A stretch of 64,000 bases of DNA from Robiginitalea marina (GCF_024006985.1 NZ_JAMXIB010000011.1:33672-97671), one strand, 5' to 3'; counted from the stretch's first letter, positions 1 through 9,824 are shown. The notes: generated from the letters alone by a model not told the origin. Numbers and translations are program-made.

Positions 1-1
1 C

Positions 2-2116
2 AAGACGGAATACCAGAAGCTCTCCGGGCCCACCATCAAGGACAAGATCGACCTGTCTCAGTTCGAAAAGGCGAAGAAGAAAAAAGAAGAAAAGAAGGAA
101 ACCGGGGACGACCGCAAACGCCGTCGCCGCCGGATCGTAACCAAGGCAGATACGGCCAGGGGTCGGGCCGCTGCGCCCAAGGGCCAGCGCTTTTCCACCC
201 CCAAGGTGGAGCCTACGGAGGAAGAAGTGCAAAAGCAGGTTCGTGAAACACTGGAAAAACTCCAGGGCAAGACCAAAAAGGGCAAAGGCGCCAAATATCG
301 CCGCGACAAGCGCGACCTGCACCGCCAACAGACTGAAAAAGACCTCGCCCAGCAAGAGCTGGAAAGCAAGATCCTGAAAGTTACCGAATTCGTTACTGCC
401 CAGGAGGTGGCCACGATGATGGGGGTTTCCACTACCGAAATTATTTCCGCCTGTATGTCCCTGGGCATCATGGTTACGATGAACCAGCGCCTCGACGCCG
501 AAACCCTGTCCATTGTGGCCGATGAGTTCGGCTTTGAGGTGGAGTTTGTCACCGCCGATTTAGAAGAAGCAATCGAAGAGCGGGAGGACGCACCGGAAGA
601 CCTGAAGCCGAGGGCCCCCATTGTAACCGTCATGGGACATGTGGACCACGGAAAGACCTCCCTGCTCGACTACATCAGGGAAGAAAACGTGATAGCAGGG
701 GAAAGCGGGGGTATCACCCAGCATATCGGGGCCTACGCGGTTTCCCTTGACGGCGGACAGAAAATTACATTCCTCGACACCCCGGGCCACGAAGCCTTTA
801 CCGCTATGCGTGCGAGGGGCGCCCAGGTGACCGATATTGCGATTATTGTGATTGCTGCCGATGACGACATCATGCCGCAGACCCGGGAGGCCATCAGCCA
901 CGCCCAGGCCGCAGGGGTGCCCATCGTGTTCGCGATTAACAAGGTCGACAAGCCAACGGCAAACCCTGAAAAAATCAAGGAAGGCCTGGCCAACATGAAC
1001 CTGTTGGTGGAAGACTGGGGTGGAAAAATCCAGTCGCAGGACATCTCTGCCAAAACGGGGCAGGGGGTCAATGAACTCCTCGAAAAGGTGTTGCTCGAAG
1101 CCGAGATGCTCGATCTGAAGGCCAATCCCGACAAGCTGGCCTCCGGAACCGTGGTGGAGGCATTCCTCGACAAGGGCCGGGGCTACGTCTCCACGGTACT
1201 GGTACAGGGCGGAACCCTCAAAATCGGCGATTATGTTTTGGCTGGTACCTGCAGCGGCAAAGTGAAGGCCATGCAGGACGAGCGCGGAAAAATCGTCCGG
1301 GAGGCCGGGCCCTCATCCCCGATTTCTATCCTTGGATTGGATGGCGCCCCCCAGGCCGGCGATAAGTTCAATGTTTTGGAGGACGAAAAGGAAGCCAAGC
1401 AAATCGCCGCCAAGCGGTCCCAACTATTGCGGGAACAAAGTGTCAGGACCCAGCGCCATATTACCCTGGACGAGATCGGGAGGCGGATTGCCCTCGGGGA
1501 GTTCAAGGAACTCAATATCATCCTCAAGGGAGACGTGGACGGCTCGGTGGAAGCGCTTTCGGATTCGTTCCAGAAACTTTCCACGGAAGAAATCCAGGTC
1601 AATATCATCCACAAAGGGGTGGGGGCCATTACGGAATCCGATGTGCTCCTGGCCTCAGCCTCAGATGCCATCATAATCGGGTTCAATGTCCGTCCGATGG
1701 GCAATGCCCGCGACCTGGCCGACAAGGAAGAAATCGATATCCGGACCTACTCCATCATCTACGATGCAATCAACGATGTCAAGGATGCCATGGAGGGGAT
1801 GTTGTCCCCTGAAATCAAGGAGGAAATTACCGGTACGGCAGAAATCCGGGAGACCTTCAAGATCTCCAAGGTGGGCACCATTGCCGGATGTATGGTGCTC
1901 AGCGGCAAAATCTTCAGGAATTCCAACATCCGCCTGATCCGGGACGGAGTGGTCATCTATACCGGGGAACTCTCCTCCCTGAAGCGCTTCAAGGAAGATG
2001 TGAAGGAAGTGGCCAAGGGATATGACTGCGGCATGCAAATCAGGAACTATAACGACATCAGGGAAGGGGACCTCATTGAAGCCTTCCAGGAAGTGGCGGT
2101 CAAAAAGACCTTGTAG
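2..2116 (+). CDS. infB: Translation initiation factor IF-2 (5' end outside window)
   Basis: IF-2 is the cytoplasmic GTPase that delivers formyl-Met-tRNA to the 30S subunit and promotes 70S joining. The reading frame is open from base 2, so the true start lies upstream; 704 residues are visible. The first ~100 are a Lys/Arg/Glu-rich linker. An IF-2 N-terminal helical domain precedes the G domain, whose motifs are GHVDHGKT (visible residues ~212-219), DTPGHEAF (~259) and NKVD (~313). After it come beta-barrel domain II, domain III ([13 protein letters not shown]) and the fMet-tRNA-binding C-terminal domain. An in-frame GTG at 206 sits inside the linker and is not a sensible primary start. The gene ends in a clear terminator at 2151-2185. 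Confidence 0.97.
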   Translation, partial: KTEYQKLSGPTIKDKIDLSQFEKAKKKKEEKKETGDDRKRRRRRIVTKADTARGRAAAPKGQRFSTPKVEPTEEEVQKQVRETLEKLQGKTKKGKGAKYRRDKRDLHRQQTEKDLAQQELESKILKVTEFVTAQEVATMMGVSTTEIISACMSLGIMVTMNQRLDAETLSIVADEFGFEVEFVTADLEEAIEEREDAPEDLKPRAPIVTVMGHVDHGKTSLLDYIREENVIAGESGGITQHIGAYAVSLDGGQKITFLDTPGHEAFTAMRARGAQVTDIAIIVIAADDDIMPQTREAISHAQAAGVPIVFAINKVDKPTANPEKIKEGLANMNLLVEDWGGKIQSQDISAKTGQGVNELLEKVLLEAEMLDLKANPDKLASGTVVEAFLDKGRGYVSTVLVQGGTLKIGDYVLAGTCSGKVKAMQDERGKIVREAGPSSPISILGLDGAPQAGDKFNVLEDEKEAKQIAAKRSQLLREQSVRTQRHITLDEIGRRIALGEFKELNIILKGDVDGSVEALSDSFQKLSTEEIQVNIIHKGVGAITESDVLLASASDAIIIGFNVRPMGNARDLADKEEIDIRTYSIIYDAINDVKDAMEGMLSPEIKEEITGTAEIRETFKISKVGTIAGCMVLSGKIFRNSNIRLIRDGVVIYTGELSSLKRFKEDVKEVAKGYDCGMQIRNYNDIREGDLIEAFQEVAVKKTL

Positions 2117-2150
2117 GGTTCAGAGAATCCTACCACTATATTTATGTAAG

Positions 2151-2185
2151 AAAACCCCAAATTCCGGAGGAACTTGGGGTTTTTT
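2151..2185 (+). terminator. Rho-independent terminator of infB
   Basis: AAAACCCCAA at 2151-2160 pairs with TTGGGGTTTT around 2174-2184. The stem is GC-centred and merges into a T run, 35 bases after the infB stop codon. Confidence 0.85.
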
Positions 2186-2313
2186 ACTGGCGTTGATGGA
2201 TGGGGTCTCTGCTGGGACCGCTTATTGCGCTGACTTGCATCGGTTGAGGCCGAGGTCTTAATTTGGGATTTGGGAGGAGGCCCCGGGAACTATCGGGATT
2301 TGATTTCCCAGCG

Positions 2314-2676
2314 CTATTCCGGTTTCAGCAGCAGGGCCCCGGGAAATTTCCTGCGCACTTCAAGGTATTTTTTTTCCGCCTCCAGGCGGTTCCTGAATTG
2401 CCCGACCTGCACGCGGTAGGTAGGTGAATCAAACACGATCCGGGGTTGGTATTCCGGGAATTCAAGGGAAACCTCTTCTTTGAGCTCTTCGGCATATGTA
2501 TAGGTGCCGAAACCTATTTGTATGGTATAAAAGCCCGCGCTGGCGTTGGCTTCCTTGTAGATTTCAAGCAACTTCCCGATCCCTGGGTCCTGGTCGATGG
2601 ATACCTGACCACGCTGGGCAAGCCCGGGGCCTGTCAGTCCAAGGGCGAGGAGGCTTGCCAAAAACAGCTTCTTCAT
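2314..2676 (-). CDS. Secreted SPOR-domain protein
   Basis: A 120-residue protein starting at the ATG that gives MKKLFLASLL. An upstream in-frame start would add 17 residues ahead of an otherwise typical signal peptide and is rejected. The signal peptide (residues 1-~21) ends in GLAQ. The remainder (~45-118) fits a SPOR (sporulation-related repeat) domain, with the pattern YTIQIGFGTYTYAEEL followed by TYRVQVGQFRNRLEAE. SPOR domains bind denuded septal peptidoglycan, so a periplasmic cell-wall role is likely; the exact role is unknown. The gene stands alone on the minus strand, back to back with the act operon across a 325-base gap. No clear terminator follows it. Confidence 0.8.
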   Translation of the reverse strand: MKKLFLASLLALGLTGPGLAQRGQVSIDQDPGIGKLLEIYKEANASAGFYTIQIGFGTYTYAEELKEEVSLEFPEYQPRIVFDSPTYRVQVGQFRNRLEAEKKYLEVRRKFPGALLLKPE

Positions 2677-3001
2677 AACTCGAATTTCTTGTGTTTTTCC
2701 CAGTTCAAAAGTACCTAATTTGGCCATTCACACGGGCCTTTACCACTTTATTTAGAATTATTATAAATTAGAAATTATAAAACAGCTAAGATTTCCAAAA
2801 TAAAGTCTATGTCTTATTTTTGTCGACAATTTGAACGCGAGAAATCCGGGTTTTCCAGGTGTGGAAAGCGACCGGGTTTTCTTCCCTTCAGACGAATAAA
2901 AAGGCCTGAACAGACAGCAATTAAAGGCGATCGGGTACCCTGGGTGCCGGGCTTGTTTTTGGGTGTTGTCAGCCACAAGGAAAAATATTGAACAGCAACT
3001 C
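2677..3001. other. 325-base divergent intergenic region upstream of actA
   Basis: No supportable gene. An AT-rich stretch (about 2745-2815) contrasts with the GC-rich surroundings and probably holds the divergent promoters of the SPOR gene and the act operon. A -7-like TATTTTTG lies at 2815-2822 but has no convincing TTG box at the usual distance. If it is the act promoter, the operon has a leader of about 170 bases. Short reading frames across 2809-2991 lack protein-like character. Confidence 0.6.
2815..2822 (+). promoter_or_regulatory. Candidate -7 box for the act operon
   Basis: TATTTTTG matches the Bacteroidota sigma-A -7 consensus TAnnTTTG. It lies 179 bases upstream of the actA ATG. 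No TTG is seen 17-23 bases further upstream, so support is weak. Confidence 0.25.
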
Positions 3002-4396
3002 ATGAAAAAGGTTCTCAACCGCCATCAGTTATCCGCACTTTTTGGTTTTTGTTTAGTAGTTACTTTCCTTTTCTCACCTTCCCTTTACGCCCAAGACGAT
3101 GCTGCTTCCGACCAGGCTGCTGCGGCTGAGGCTACAGCTGCCGGTGAAGAAGGGCCCTGCGGTCCGGGGGACCCGGACAAGGGGAAGCAATTGTTTAACC
3201 AGAACTGCGCGGCCTGCCATGCCCTGAATCGCAAAATGACGGGCCCGGCCCTGGCCAATGTGGCTTCCCGCCTTATCGAGGAGGAAGGCCTTGATTGCGA
3301 ATGGATCTATGCCTGGATCAAGAACAGTTCGGGCATGATTGCCTCTGGGGATGCCTATGCCAACCGCATCTATGAGGAGTACAACCAGGCAGCCATGACT
3401 GCCTTCCCGACCCTTTCCGACCAGGACATCAATGACATTTTGGCCTATACGGAGGCCACCCCTCCTGCCCCTGCAGCCCCGGCTGCGGCCGCAGCCGGGG
3501 CCCAAACGGATGCCGGCGCCTCCGGCGGGGTTTCCAATGAGTTGATCCTCGGGGCCCTGGCCATGGTTTTTGCCCTGCTGGTAATGATGCTGATTTTGGT
3601 AAACCGCACCCTTCGCCGGATCGCTGAAGCGAATGGCGTGGTACTGGAGCGGGAAAAGGCAGAAAAAGGCCTGCCCCTTTGGAAAGCCTTTGCTCAAAAC
3701 CAGTTCCTGGTGCTGGTCAGTGTGATTTTCCTGATGCTGGGGGCTGCATATTTTGCCTATGGATGGATGATGCAGGTAGGGGTGGACCAGGGCTATGCGC
3801 CCATCCAGCCGATCCACTATTCCCACAAAATCCACGCCGGCGACAACAAGATCGATTGCAATTATTGCCACTCCTCTGCCCGGGTTTCAAAACATTCCGG
3901 CATCCCTTCCCTTAACGTGTGCATGAACTGCCACAAGTCGATCTACGAGTACAAGGGAAACCCCGAAGGGCCGTCTGCCGAGGACCTGGCTATGGGCTAT
4001 ACCAATGAGTTCTATACCAACGAGATCAAAAAACTGTACAAGGCTGTCGGCTGGGATGAAGAAAACCAGCAGTACACCGGGGAAACCCAGCCGGTGGAAT
4101 GGGTGCGCATCCACAACCTGCCCGACTTCGCCTATTTCAACCACGCCCAGCACGTAACAGTGGGCAAAATCGAATGCCAGACCTGCCATGGCCCGGTAGA
4201 GGAAATGGAAATCATGTACCAGTATTCGCCCCTGACCATGGGGTGGTGCATCAATTGCCACCGGGAAACCGACGTGCAGATGGAGGGCAATGATTATTAC
4301 GAAAAGATCCACGCCGAGCTGGCCAAGAAATACGGGGTGGAAAAAGTAACAGCTGCCCAGATGGGAGGCCTGGAATGCGGAAAGTGTCACTACTAA
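3002..4396 (+). CDS. actA: Alternative complex III subunit ActA, multiheme cytochrome c with an added N-terminal monoheme domain
   Basis: ActA is the periplasmic multiheme c-type subunit of the quinol:electron-acceptor oxidoreductase ACIII, which replaces the bc1 complex in Bacteroidota. Start chosen at the ATG giving MKKVLNRHQL, 464 residues, with a signal peptide ending YAQ (~30). Six CxxCH heme motifs are visible: CAACH 69-73, CNYCH 286, CMNCH 307, CQTCH 392, CINCH 416 and CGKCH 459, at the extreme C-terminus. The first lies in a separate class-I cytochrome c fold (~55-150). An Ala/Pro-rich linker and two membrane segments (~178-200 and ~235-260) separate it from the pentaheme ActA core. 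It is first in a tight operon actABCDEF-coxBA, 28 bases before actB. Confidence 0.93.
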   Translation: MKKVLNRHQLSALFGFCLVVTFLFSPSLYAQDDAASDQAAAAEATAAGEEGPCGPGDPDKGKQLFNQNCAACHALNRKMTGPALANVASRLIEEEGLDCEWIYAWIKNSSGMIASGDAYANRIYEEYNQAAMTAFPTLSDQDINDILAYTEATPPAPAAPAAAAAGAQTDAGASGGVSNELILGALAMVFALLVMMLILVNRTLRRIAEANGVVLEREKAEKGLPLWKAFAQNQFLVLVSVIFLMLGAAYFAYGWMMQVGVDQGYAPIQPIHYSHKIHAGDNKIDCNYCHSSARVSKHSGIPSLNVCMNCHKSIYEYKGNPEGPSAEDLAMGYTNEFYTNEIKKLYKAVGWDEENQQYTGETQPVEWVRIHNLPDFAYFNHAQHVTVGKIECQTCHGPVEEMEIMYQYSPLTMGWCINCHRETDVQMEGNDYYEKIHAELAKKYGVEKVTAAQMGGLECGKCHY

Positions 4397-4424
4397 CAAC
4401 AAGGAGTTAATTACAACCAATCCT

Positions 4425-7400
4425 ATGGCATCAAACAAAAAATACTGGAAGAGTGAGGCGGAACTATCCCCAAACGATTCCATTGTTGAGGCGCTGAAAC
4501 AAAACGAATTCCCGGAAGAAATCCCGGTGGATGAGTTCCTGGGGGACAAGCAACAACTCGCTTCTGCCCAAACCAGCAGGAGGGATTTCCTCAAATATGT
4601 GGGCTTCAGTACAGCGGCGGCATCCCTGGCGGCTTGTGAGGGCCCGGTCCATAAATCCATTCCTTACGTCTTCCAGCCCGAGCGCATTATCCCCGGGGTG
4701 GCCAACTACTACGCCACCACAATCGCTGACGGGTTTGATTTTGCCAGCATCCTGGTGAAAACCCGGGAATCGCGCCCGATAAAGATCGAGCGGAACAAGG
4801 AGGCGCGGGTGATGGGCGGCACCAATGCCCGGATACAGGCTTCCGTCCTTTCCCTCTACGACAGTACCCGGATGCAGGGCCCCACGGCCAAGGGGGAACC
4901 CGTGGAATGGGACGCCCTCGATGCCGGGGTTAAATCCAAACTTGCGGGATTGAGGGGAACAGGCAGGCAAATCGCCCTGCTTACCCAAACTTATGCGAGC
5001 CCTTCGGCAAAACGCCTGATCAGCAGGTTTGCTGAGGCGTATGAGAACGTTACCCATGTGGTGTACGATGCCGTTTCCGACGATGCAGCCCTGAACGCCT
5101 TCGAAGCCCGATACGGGGAAAGGGCACTGGCCGATTACGACCTTTCCAAAGCCGAGCTGATCGTTTCTTTCGGGGCCGACTTCCTGGGTGACTGGCAGGG
5201 GGGCGGATACGACAGCGGGTACAGCAAAGGGCGCGTCCCACAAAATGGAAAAATGTCGCGCCACGTGCAGTTTGAAGCCAACATGTCCTTAACCGGGGCC
5301 AATGCGGATCAACGGATCCCCCTTACCCCGGCCAGGCAAAAAGTAGCCCTGGCCCACCTCTATGCCCGCCTCAATGGCAGCGCGGCCGGGGGAGAATTGC
5401 CCGAAAAGGCGACCCGGGCCCTGGAGGCTGTGGTTAGCCAGATTGGAAAGGCGCCTGGAAAGGCTGTGGTCCTTTGCGGGCTCGACGACCCGGATGCACA
5501 GGCAGTCGTCCTGGCCATCAATGAAATGCTGGGCAGCCAGGCCTTTGATGTGGCGGCTCCCCGCTATGTGCGCCAGGGCAACGCCCGGAAACTCAGCCAG
5601 CTGGTTGCCGATATGAATGCTGGGAAGGTGGGCGCCCTGATCATGGATGGGGTAAACCCGGCGTACTCCCTCCCGAATGCCGGGGAATTTATTGAAGGCC
5701 TTTCGAAGGTCGATATTTCGGTGGCATTTTCGACCAACCAGAATGAGACCACCCAGCACACCACCTTCGCCGGGGCAGCCAACCATTACCTGGAATCCTG
5801 GGGCGATGCAGAGTTCAAAAAAGGGCACTATAGCCTGATGCAGCCCGTGATCCGGGAACTTTTCGATACCCGTCAGTTCCAGCAGTGCCTGCTGAACTGG
5901 ATGGACGCCGAAACCACCTATTACGATTTTATCCGGGAAACCTGGGGCGAAAGCATCCTGGGCGGAGCGGAATGGAGCCAGGCGCTCCATGACGGGGTTT
6001 ACACAAGTGCTGCCCCGGAAGCCGACCCGAAAATGCCAGCAGGACCCGCCGATAAGGAAACCGGGTCAGCAAGCGAGGCCGCCGGCCAGGTTTCTGTAGC
6101 TGCTGCAGTGCGCCGCCTTGCCGGGGCTGCAGATGCCGGGATGAGCCTGGTGATGTATCCCAAAGTGGGCATGGGCGATGGCCGACAGGCCGGAAACCCC
6201 TGGCTGCAGGAGTTCCCCGACCCCATTACCCGGGTCTCCTGGGATAACTATATTACTATTTCCAAAAAAGACGCCAGTGACCTCGGCCTGGTCAATACCC
6301 ACGTGGCCAACGGGGGTATGGACGGGAGCTATGTGGACCTCGACGTCAATGGGGTCACCCTGAACAGGGTACCTGTAATCATCCAGCCGGGGCAGGCAGA
6401 GGGCACCGTGGGGCTTTCCTTTGGATACGGCCGTGCGGTCGGCATGAAGAAGGAGATGCAGACCGGGGTAAATGCCTTCCCCCTGTACCAGGATTTTAAT
6501 GCCATCCAGTCCGTTGCCCTCAAAAAGGCTGACGGCATGCACGAGTTTGCCTGTGTACAGCTCCATAAAACATTGATGGGTCGCGGCGACATCATCAAGG
6601 AAACGACCCTGGAGGATTTCAATACCCTGGAGGCCGCCGAATGGAACCCGGTTCCCCAGGTATCCCTGGACCACCAGGAAGTCCCCGCCACAACCGTCGA
6701 CCTCTGGGATAGCTTTGACCGCTCCATAGGGCACCATTTCAACATGTCCATCGACCTGAACGCCTGTACCGGTTGCGGGGCATGCGTCATCGCCTGTAGC
6801 GCCGAGAACAACGTGCCGGTGGTAGGGAAGGAGGAAATCCGCCGTTCCCGCGACATGCACTGGCTGCGGATAGACCGGTATTACTCTTCCGAGGAGACTT
6901 TTGAGGCCGATAACCTGAAGAAAGACGGGTTTTCGGGGGCTTTCGAGTCCAAATCCGGGTTTGAGGAAATGGAAGACCCTGCGGCCAACCCGCAGGTGGC
7001 ATTCCAGCCGGTGATGTGCCAGCACTGCAACCATGCGCCCTGTGAAACGGTTTGTCCGGTGGCCGCCACGGTCCACAGCCGCCAGGGGCACAACCACATG
7101 GCCTACAACCGTTGCGTGGGTACGCGCTATTGCGCAAACAACTGCCCGTACAAGGTGCGCCGCTTCAACTGGTTCCTGTACAGCGACAACGACGAATTCG
7201 ACTTCCACATGAACAACGACCTCGGCAAGATGGTCCTCAATCCGGATGTAAACGTCCGTTCGCGTGGGGTGATGGAAAAATGCTCCTGGTGTATCCAAAT
7301 GACCCAGAAGGCCATCCTGGATGCGAAGCGCGAGGGCCGCGAGGTCAGGGATGAGGAATTCCAGACCGCCTGTTCCAATGCGTGCAGCAGCGGGGCTATC

Positions 7401-7541
7401 GTTTTCGGGGACGTCAATAACCCTGAGAGCGAGGTGGCCAGGCTTAAAGAAAGCGAAAGGATGTACCACCTCCTGGAGCATGTGGGGACCAAGCCCAATG
7501 TGTTCTATCACGTTAAGGTCCGAAACACAAACGAAGCATAA
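4425..7541 (+). CDS. actB: Alternative complex III subunit ActB, fused molybdopterin-like and Fe-S protein
   Basis: A 1038-residue Fe-S subunit of ACIII. A Tat-type twin-arginine motif RRDFLK (52-57) followed by a hydrophobic stretch ending in AAC indicates folded export and probably a lipid-modified Cys. The N-terminal ~700 residues resemble a molybdopterin oxidoreductase catalytic domain, which in ACIII is known to be devoid of Mo cofactor. The C-terminal part is a four-cluster ferredoxin-like domain with CTGCGAC from ~781, a CxxCx4CxxxCP group from ~865, a further Cys group from ~897 and CSWC at ~953 with CSNAC later. In related ACIII these hold three [4Fe-4S] and one [3Fe-4S] cluster and carry electrons towards the ActA hemes. 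It lies between actA and actC. Confidence 0.95.
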   Translation: MASNKKYWKSEAELSPNDSIVEALKQNEFPEEIPVDEFLGDKQQLASAQTSRRDFLKYVGFSTAAASLAACEGPVHKSIPYVFQPERIIPGVANYYATTIADGFDFASILVKTRESRPIKIERNKEARVMGGTNARIQASVLSLYDSTRMQGPTAKGEPVEWDALDAGVKSKLAGLRGTGRQIALLTQTYASPSAKRLISRFAEAYENVTHVVYDAVSDDAALNAFEARYGERALADYDLSKAELIVSFGADFLGDWQGGGYDSGYSKGRVPQNGKMSRHVQFEANMSLTGANADQRIPLTPARQKVALAHLYARLNGSAAGGELPEKATRALEAVVSQIGKAPGKAVVLCGLDDPDAQAVVLAINEMLGSQAFDVAAPRYVRQGNARKLSQLVADMNAGKVGALIMDGVNPAYSLPNAGEFIEGLSKVDISVAFSTNQNETTQHTTFAGAANHYLESWGDAEFKKGHYSLMQPVIRELFDTRQFQQCLLNWMDAETTYYDFIRETWGESILGGAEWSQALHDGVYTSAAPEADPKMPAGPADKETGSASEAAGQVSVAAAVRRLAGAADAGMSLVMYPKVGMGDGRQAGNPWLQEFPDPITRVSWDNYITISKKDASDLGLVNTHVANGGMDGSYVDLDVNGVTLNRVPVIIQPGQAEGTVGLSFGYGRAVGMKKEMQTGVNAFPLYQDFNAIQSVALKKADGMHEFACVQLHKTLMGRGDIIKETTLEDFNTLEAAEWNPVPQVSLDHQEVPATTVDLWDSFDRSIGHHFNMSIDLNACTGCGACVIACSAENNVPVVGKEEIRRSRDMHWLRIDRYYSSEETFEADNLKKDGFSGAFESKSGFEEMEDPAANPQVAFQPVMCQHCNHAPCETVCPVAATVHSRQGHNHMAYNRCVGTRYCANNCPYKVRRFNWFLYSDNDEFDFHMNNDLGKMVLNPDVNVRSRGVMEKCSWCIQMTQKAILDAKREGREVRDEEFQTACSNACSSGAIVFGDVNNPESEVARLKESERMYHLLEHVGTKPNVFYHVKVRNTNEA

Positions 7542-7565
7542 CAACTTAAGAAACGAATACTAGAT

Positions 7566-9290
7566 ATGGCGTCGCATTACGAAGCACCAATACGCAAGCC
7601 CCTTGTGCTGGGTGATAAGGGCTACCACGAGGTATCGGTAGACATTGCAGCCCCGGTGGAGGGAAGGGCCAACAAGCACTGGTGGATAGTATTTTCCATC
7701 GCGCTGGCCGCCTTTCTTTGGGGGGTCGGGTGTATCATCTATACCGTTTCCACCGGGATAGGTACCTGGGGACTCAACCGCACCGTGAACTGGGCCTGGG
7801 ACATTACCAACTTCGTCTGGTGGGTGGGTATCGGCCACGCTGGAACCCTGATCTCAGCCGTATTGCTGCTGTTCCGCCAGAAGTGGAGGATGGCGATCAA
7901 CCGTTCCGCTGAGGCAATGACCATCTTCTCGGTGATCCAGGCCGGGCTGTTCCCCATCATCCACATGGGACGTCCATGGCTGGCGTACTGGGTCCTCCCT
8001 ATCCCCAACCAGTTCGGATCCCTTTGGGTGAATTTCAACTCCCCCCTGCTTTGGGACGTTTTTGCGATATCCACCTATCTTTCGGTTTCCCTGGTGTTCT
8101 GGTGGACCGGGCTGTTGCCCGACTTTGCCATGATCCGCGATCGCGCGGTAAAGCCTTTCCAGAAGAAAATATACAGCCTGGTGAGTTTTGGCTGGACCGG
8201 GCGGGCCAAAGACTGGCAGCGTTTTGAGGAGGTTTCCCTGGTCCTCGCCGGTTTGGCCACCCCCCTTGTACTTTCCGTTCATACCATTGTATCCTTTGAC
8301 TTTGCCACCTCGGTCATCCCGGGATGGCACACGACCATCTTCCCCCCTTATTTTGTGGCCGGGGCCATCTTCTCCGGCTTTGCCATGGTGCAGACCCTGC
8401 TGATCATCATGCGGAAGGTGAGCAACCTTGAGGCCTATATCACCGTGCAGCACATCGAGCTGATGAACATCGTGATCATGATTACCGGGTCCATTGTCGG
8501 GTGTGCTTACATCACCGAGCTGTTCATCGCCTGGTATTCCGGGGTGGAGTACGAACAGTACGCGTTCCTGAACCGGGCCACCGGGCCTTACTGGTGGGCG
8601 TATACCCTGATGATGACCTGCAACGTGGTTTCGCCCCAGGTCATGTGGTTCAAAAAGATCCGTACCAGCATTATGGTGTCTTTTATCATTTCAATTGTGG
8701 TAAACATCGGGATGTGGTTTGAACGGTTTGTGATCATTGTGACTTCCCTCCACCGCGATTACCTGCCGTCTTCCTGGACCATGTTTTCCCCGACCTTTGT
8801 CGATATCGGCATCTTTATAGGCACTATCGGCTTTTTCTTCGTCCTCTTCCTCCTGTATGCCAGGACCTTCCCGGTCATCGCCCAGGCGGAGGTGAAGTCC
8901 ATCCTGAAATCTTCCGGGGAGCGGTACAAGAAGCTTAGGGATGCCGGCAAACCCCTTTACCAGATGCCTGCAACGGCTGCGGTAAAACAGGGTGGCGGAA
9001 AGCCTTCAGCCCCCGCCGCAGGCGACCAGGAGAAAATTGGCGCCCTGCTGGGAACCCTGGGGGTCTTCGATGCCGCCACGGAAACCCCGGACGACCTGAA
9101 AAAGATCAAGGGAGTGGGCCCGCAAATGGAACAAACCCTTAACCAGATCGGCATCTTTACCTTTGGGCAGGTCAGCCGGATGACAGAAAGGGAATATGAC
9201 CTGCTCGACTCCCTTACCGGGTCATTCCCCGGCAGGGCACAACGAGACGACTGGGCCGGACAGGCGAAACGCTTAAACGAAAAGAAATAG
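7566..9290 (+). CDS. actC: Alternative complex III subunit ActC (NrfD/PsrC family) with a C-terminal helix-hairpin-helix tail
   Basis: An integral membrane quinol-binding subunit of ACIII; NrfD-family proteins of this type have about ten membrane helices. The first ~460 residues are a succession of hydrophobic segments with conserved NrfD-like stretches such as NPPLLWD-like 'NSPLLWDVFA' and 'HTIVSFDFA'. After a charged segment and an Ala/Pro/Gly linker, residues ~511-574 are soluble. They contain LKKIKGVGPQMEQTLNQIGI, a helix-hairpin-helix-type motif seen in small DNA-binding-like domains and in tails on some Bacteroidota respiratory subunits. Total length is 574 residues, longer than a bare ActC. 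It is co-transcribed, with 24 bases from actB and 3 to actD. Confidence 0.93.
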   Translation: MASHYEAPIRKPLVLGDKGYHEVSVDIAAPVEGRANKHWWIVFSIALAAFLWGVGCIIYTVSTGIGTWGLNRTVNWAWDITNFVWWVGIGHAGTLISAVLLLFRQKWRMAINRSAEAMTIFSVIQAGLFPIIHMGRPWLAYWVLPIPNQFGSLWVNFNSPLLWDVFAISTYLSVSLVFWWTGLLPDFAMIRDRAVKPFQKKIYSLVSFGWTGRAKDWQRFEEVSLVLAGLATPLVLSVHTIVSFDFATSVIPGWHTTIFPPYFVAGAIFSGFAMVQTLLIIMRKVSNLEAYITVQHIELMNIVIMITGSIVGCAYITELFIAWYSGVEYEQYAFLNRATGPYWWAYTLMMTCNVVSPQVMWFKKIRTSIMVSFIISIVVNIGMWFERFVIIVTSLHRDYLPSSWTMFSPTFVDIGIFIGTIGFFFVLFLLYARTFPVIAQAEVKSILKSSGERYKKLRDAGKPLYQMPATAAVKQGGGKPSAPAAGDQEKIGALLGTLGVFDAATETPDDLKKIKGVGPQMEQTLNQIGIFTFGQVSRMTEREYDLLDSLTGSFPGRAQRDDWAGQAKRLNEKK

Positions 9291-9293
9291 GTT

Positions 9294-9815
9294 ATGGCAT
9301 CTAAAGTGATTCACGCGTATTACAATGACGATGACGTGCTGATGCAGGCGGTAAAGAAAGTAAAGGCCGCCCGGCACCACATCGAAGAGGTGTACTGCCC
9401 GTTCCCGGTCCACGGACTCGACAAGGCCATGGGACTGGCACCCACCCGCATCGCCATTACCTCCTTTATGTATGGCTGCCTTGGGCTCACTGTGGCCATC
9501 GTGATGATGAACTACATCATGATCCAGGACTGGCCCCAGGATATCGGGGGGAAACCCAGTTTCAGCTATATCGAAAACATGCCTGCCTTTGTGCCGGTAA
9601 TGTTTGAGATGACGGTGTTTTTTGCCGCCCACCTGATGGTGATAACCTTTTACCTGAGGAGCCGCCTGTGGCCCTTCAAAAAAGCGGAGAACCCGGACCC
9701 CAGGAGTACCGACGACCATTTTATCATGGAAGTGGAGGTACACGGCGATGAGGCTGGCCTGACGGCCCTGCTCAGGGAAACCGGTGCCGTAGAAATCAAT
9801 AGTGTCGAAAAGTAA
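9294..9815 (+). CDS. actD: Alternative complex III subunit ActD (DUF3341)
   Basis: A 173-residue membrane protein. The N-terminal ~50 residues are soluble and have the DUF3341-like run HHIEEVYCPFPVHGLD. Two hydrophobic helices follow (~60-82 and ~100-125). The C-terminal tail includes DDHFIMEVEV and ends in a small alpha/beta-like segment (LTALLRETGAVEIN). ActD packs against the NrfD-type subunits in known ACIII structures and carries no cofactor. The gene starts 3 bases after actC and is followed 9 bases later by actE, consistent with translational coupling. Confidence 0.92.
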   Translation: MASKVIHAYYNDDDVLMQAVKKVKAARHHIEEVYCPFPVHGLDKAMGLAPTRIAITSFMYGCLGLTVAIVMMNYIMIQDWPQDIGGKPSFSYIENMPAFVPVMFEMTVFFAAHLMVITFYLRSRLWPFKKAENPDPRSTDDHFIMEVEVHGDEAGLTALLRETGAVEINSVEK

Positions 9816-9824
9816 TTCTGAACG

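Noticed and set aside
4425..6700. ActB N-terminal half as an active molybdoenzyme
   Set aside because: The gene context is clearly ACIII, where this domain is known to lack the Mo cofactor, and no Mo-ligating Cys/Ser pattern stands out.
6066..7544. A 492-codon minus-strand open frame over actB
   Set aside because: It lies opposite the Fe-S cluster domain of actB; no start signal or protein-like pattern.
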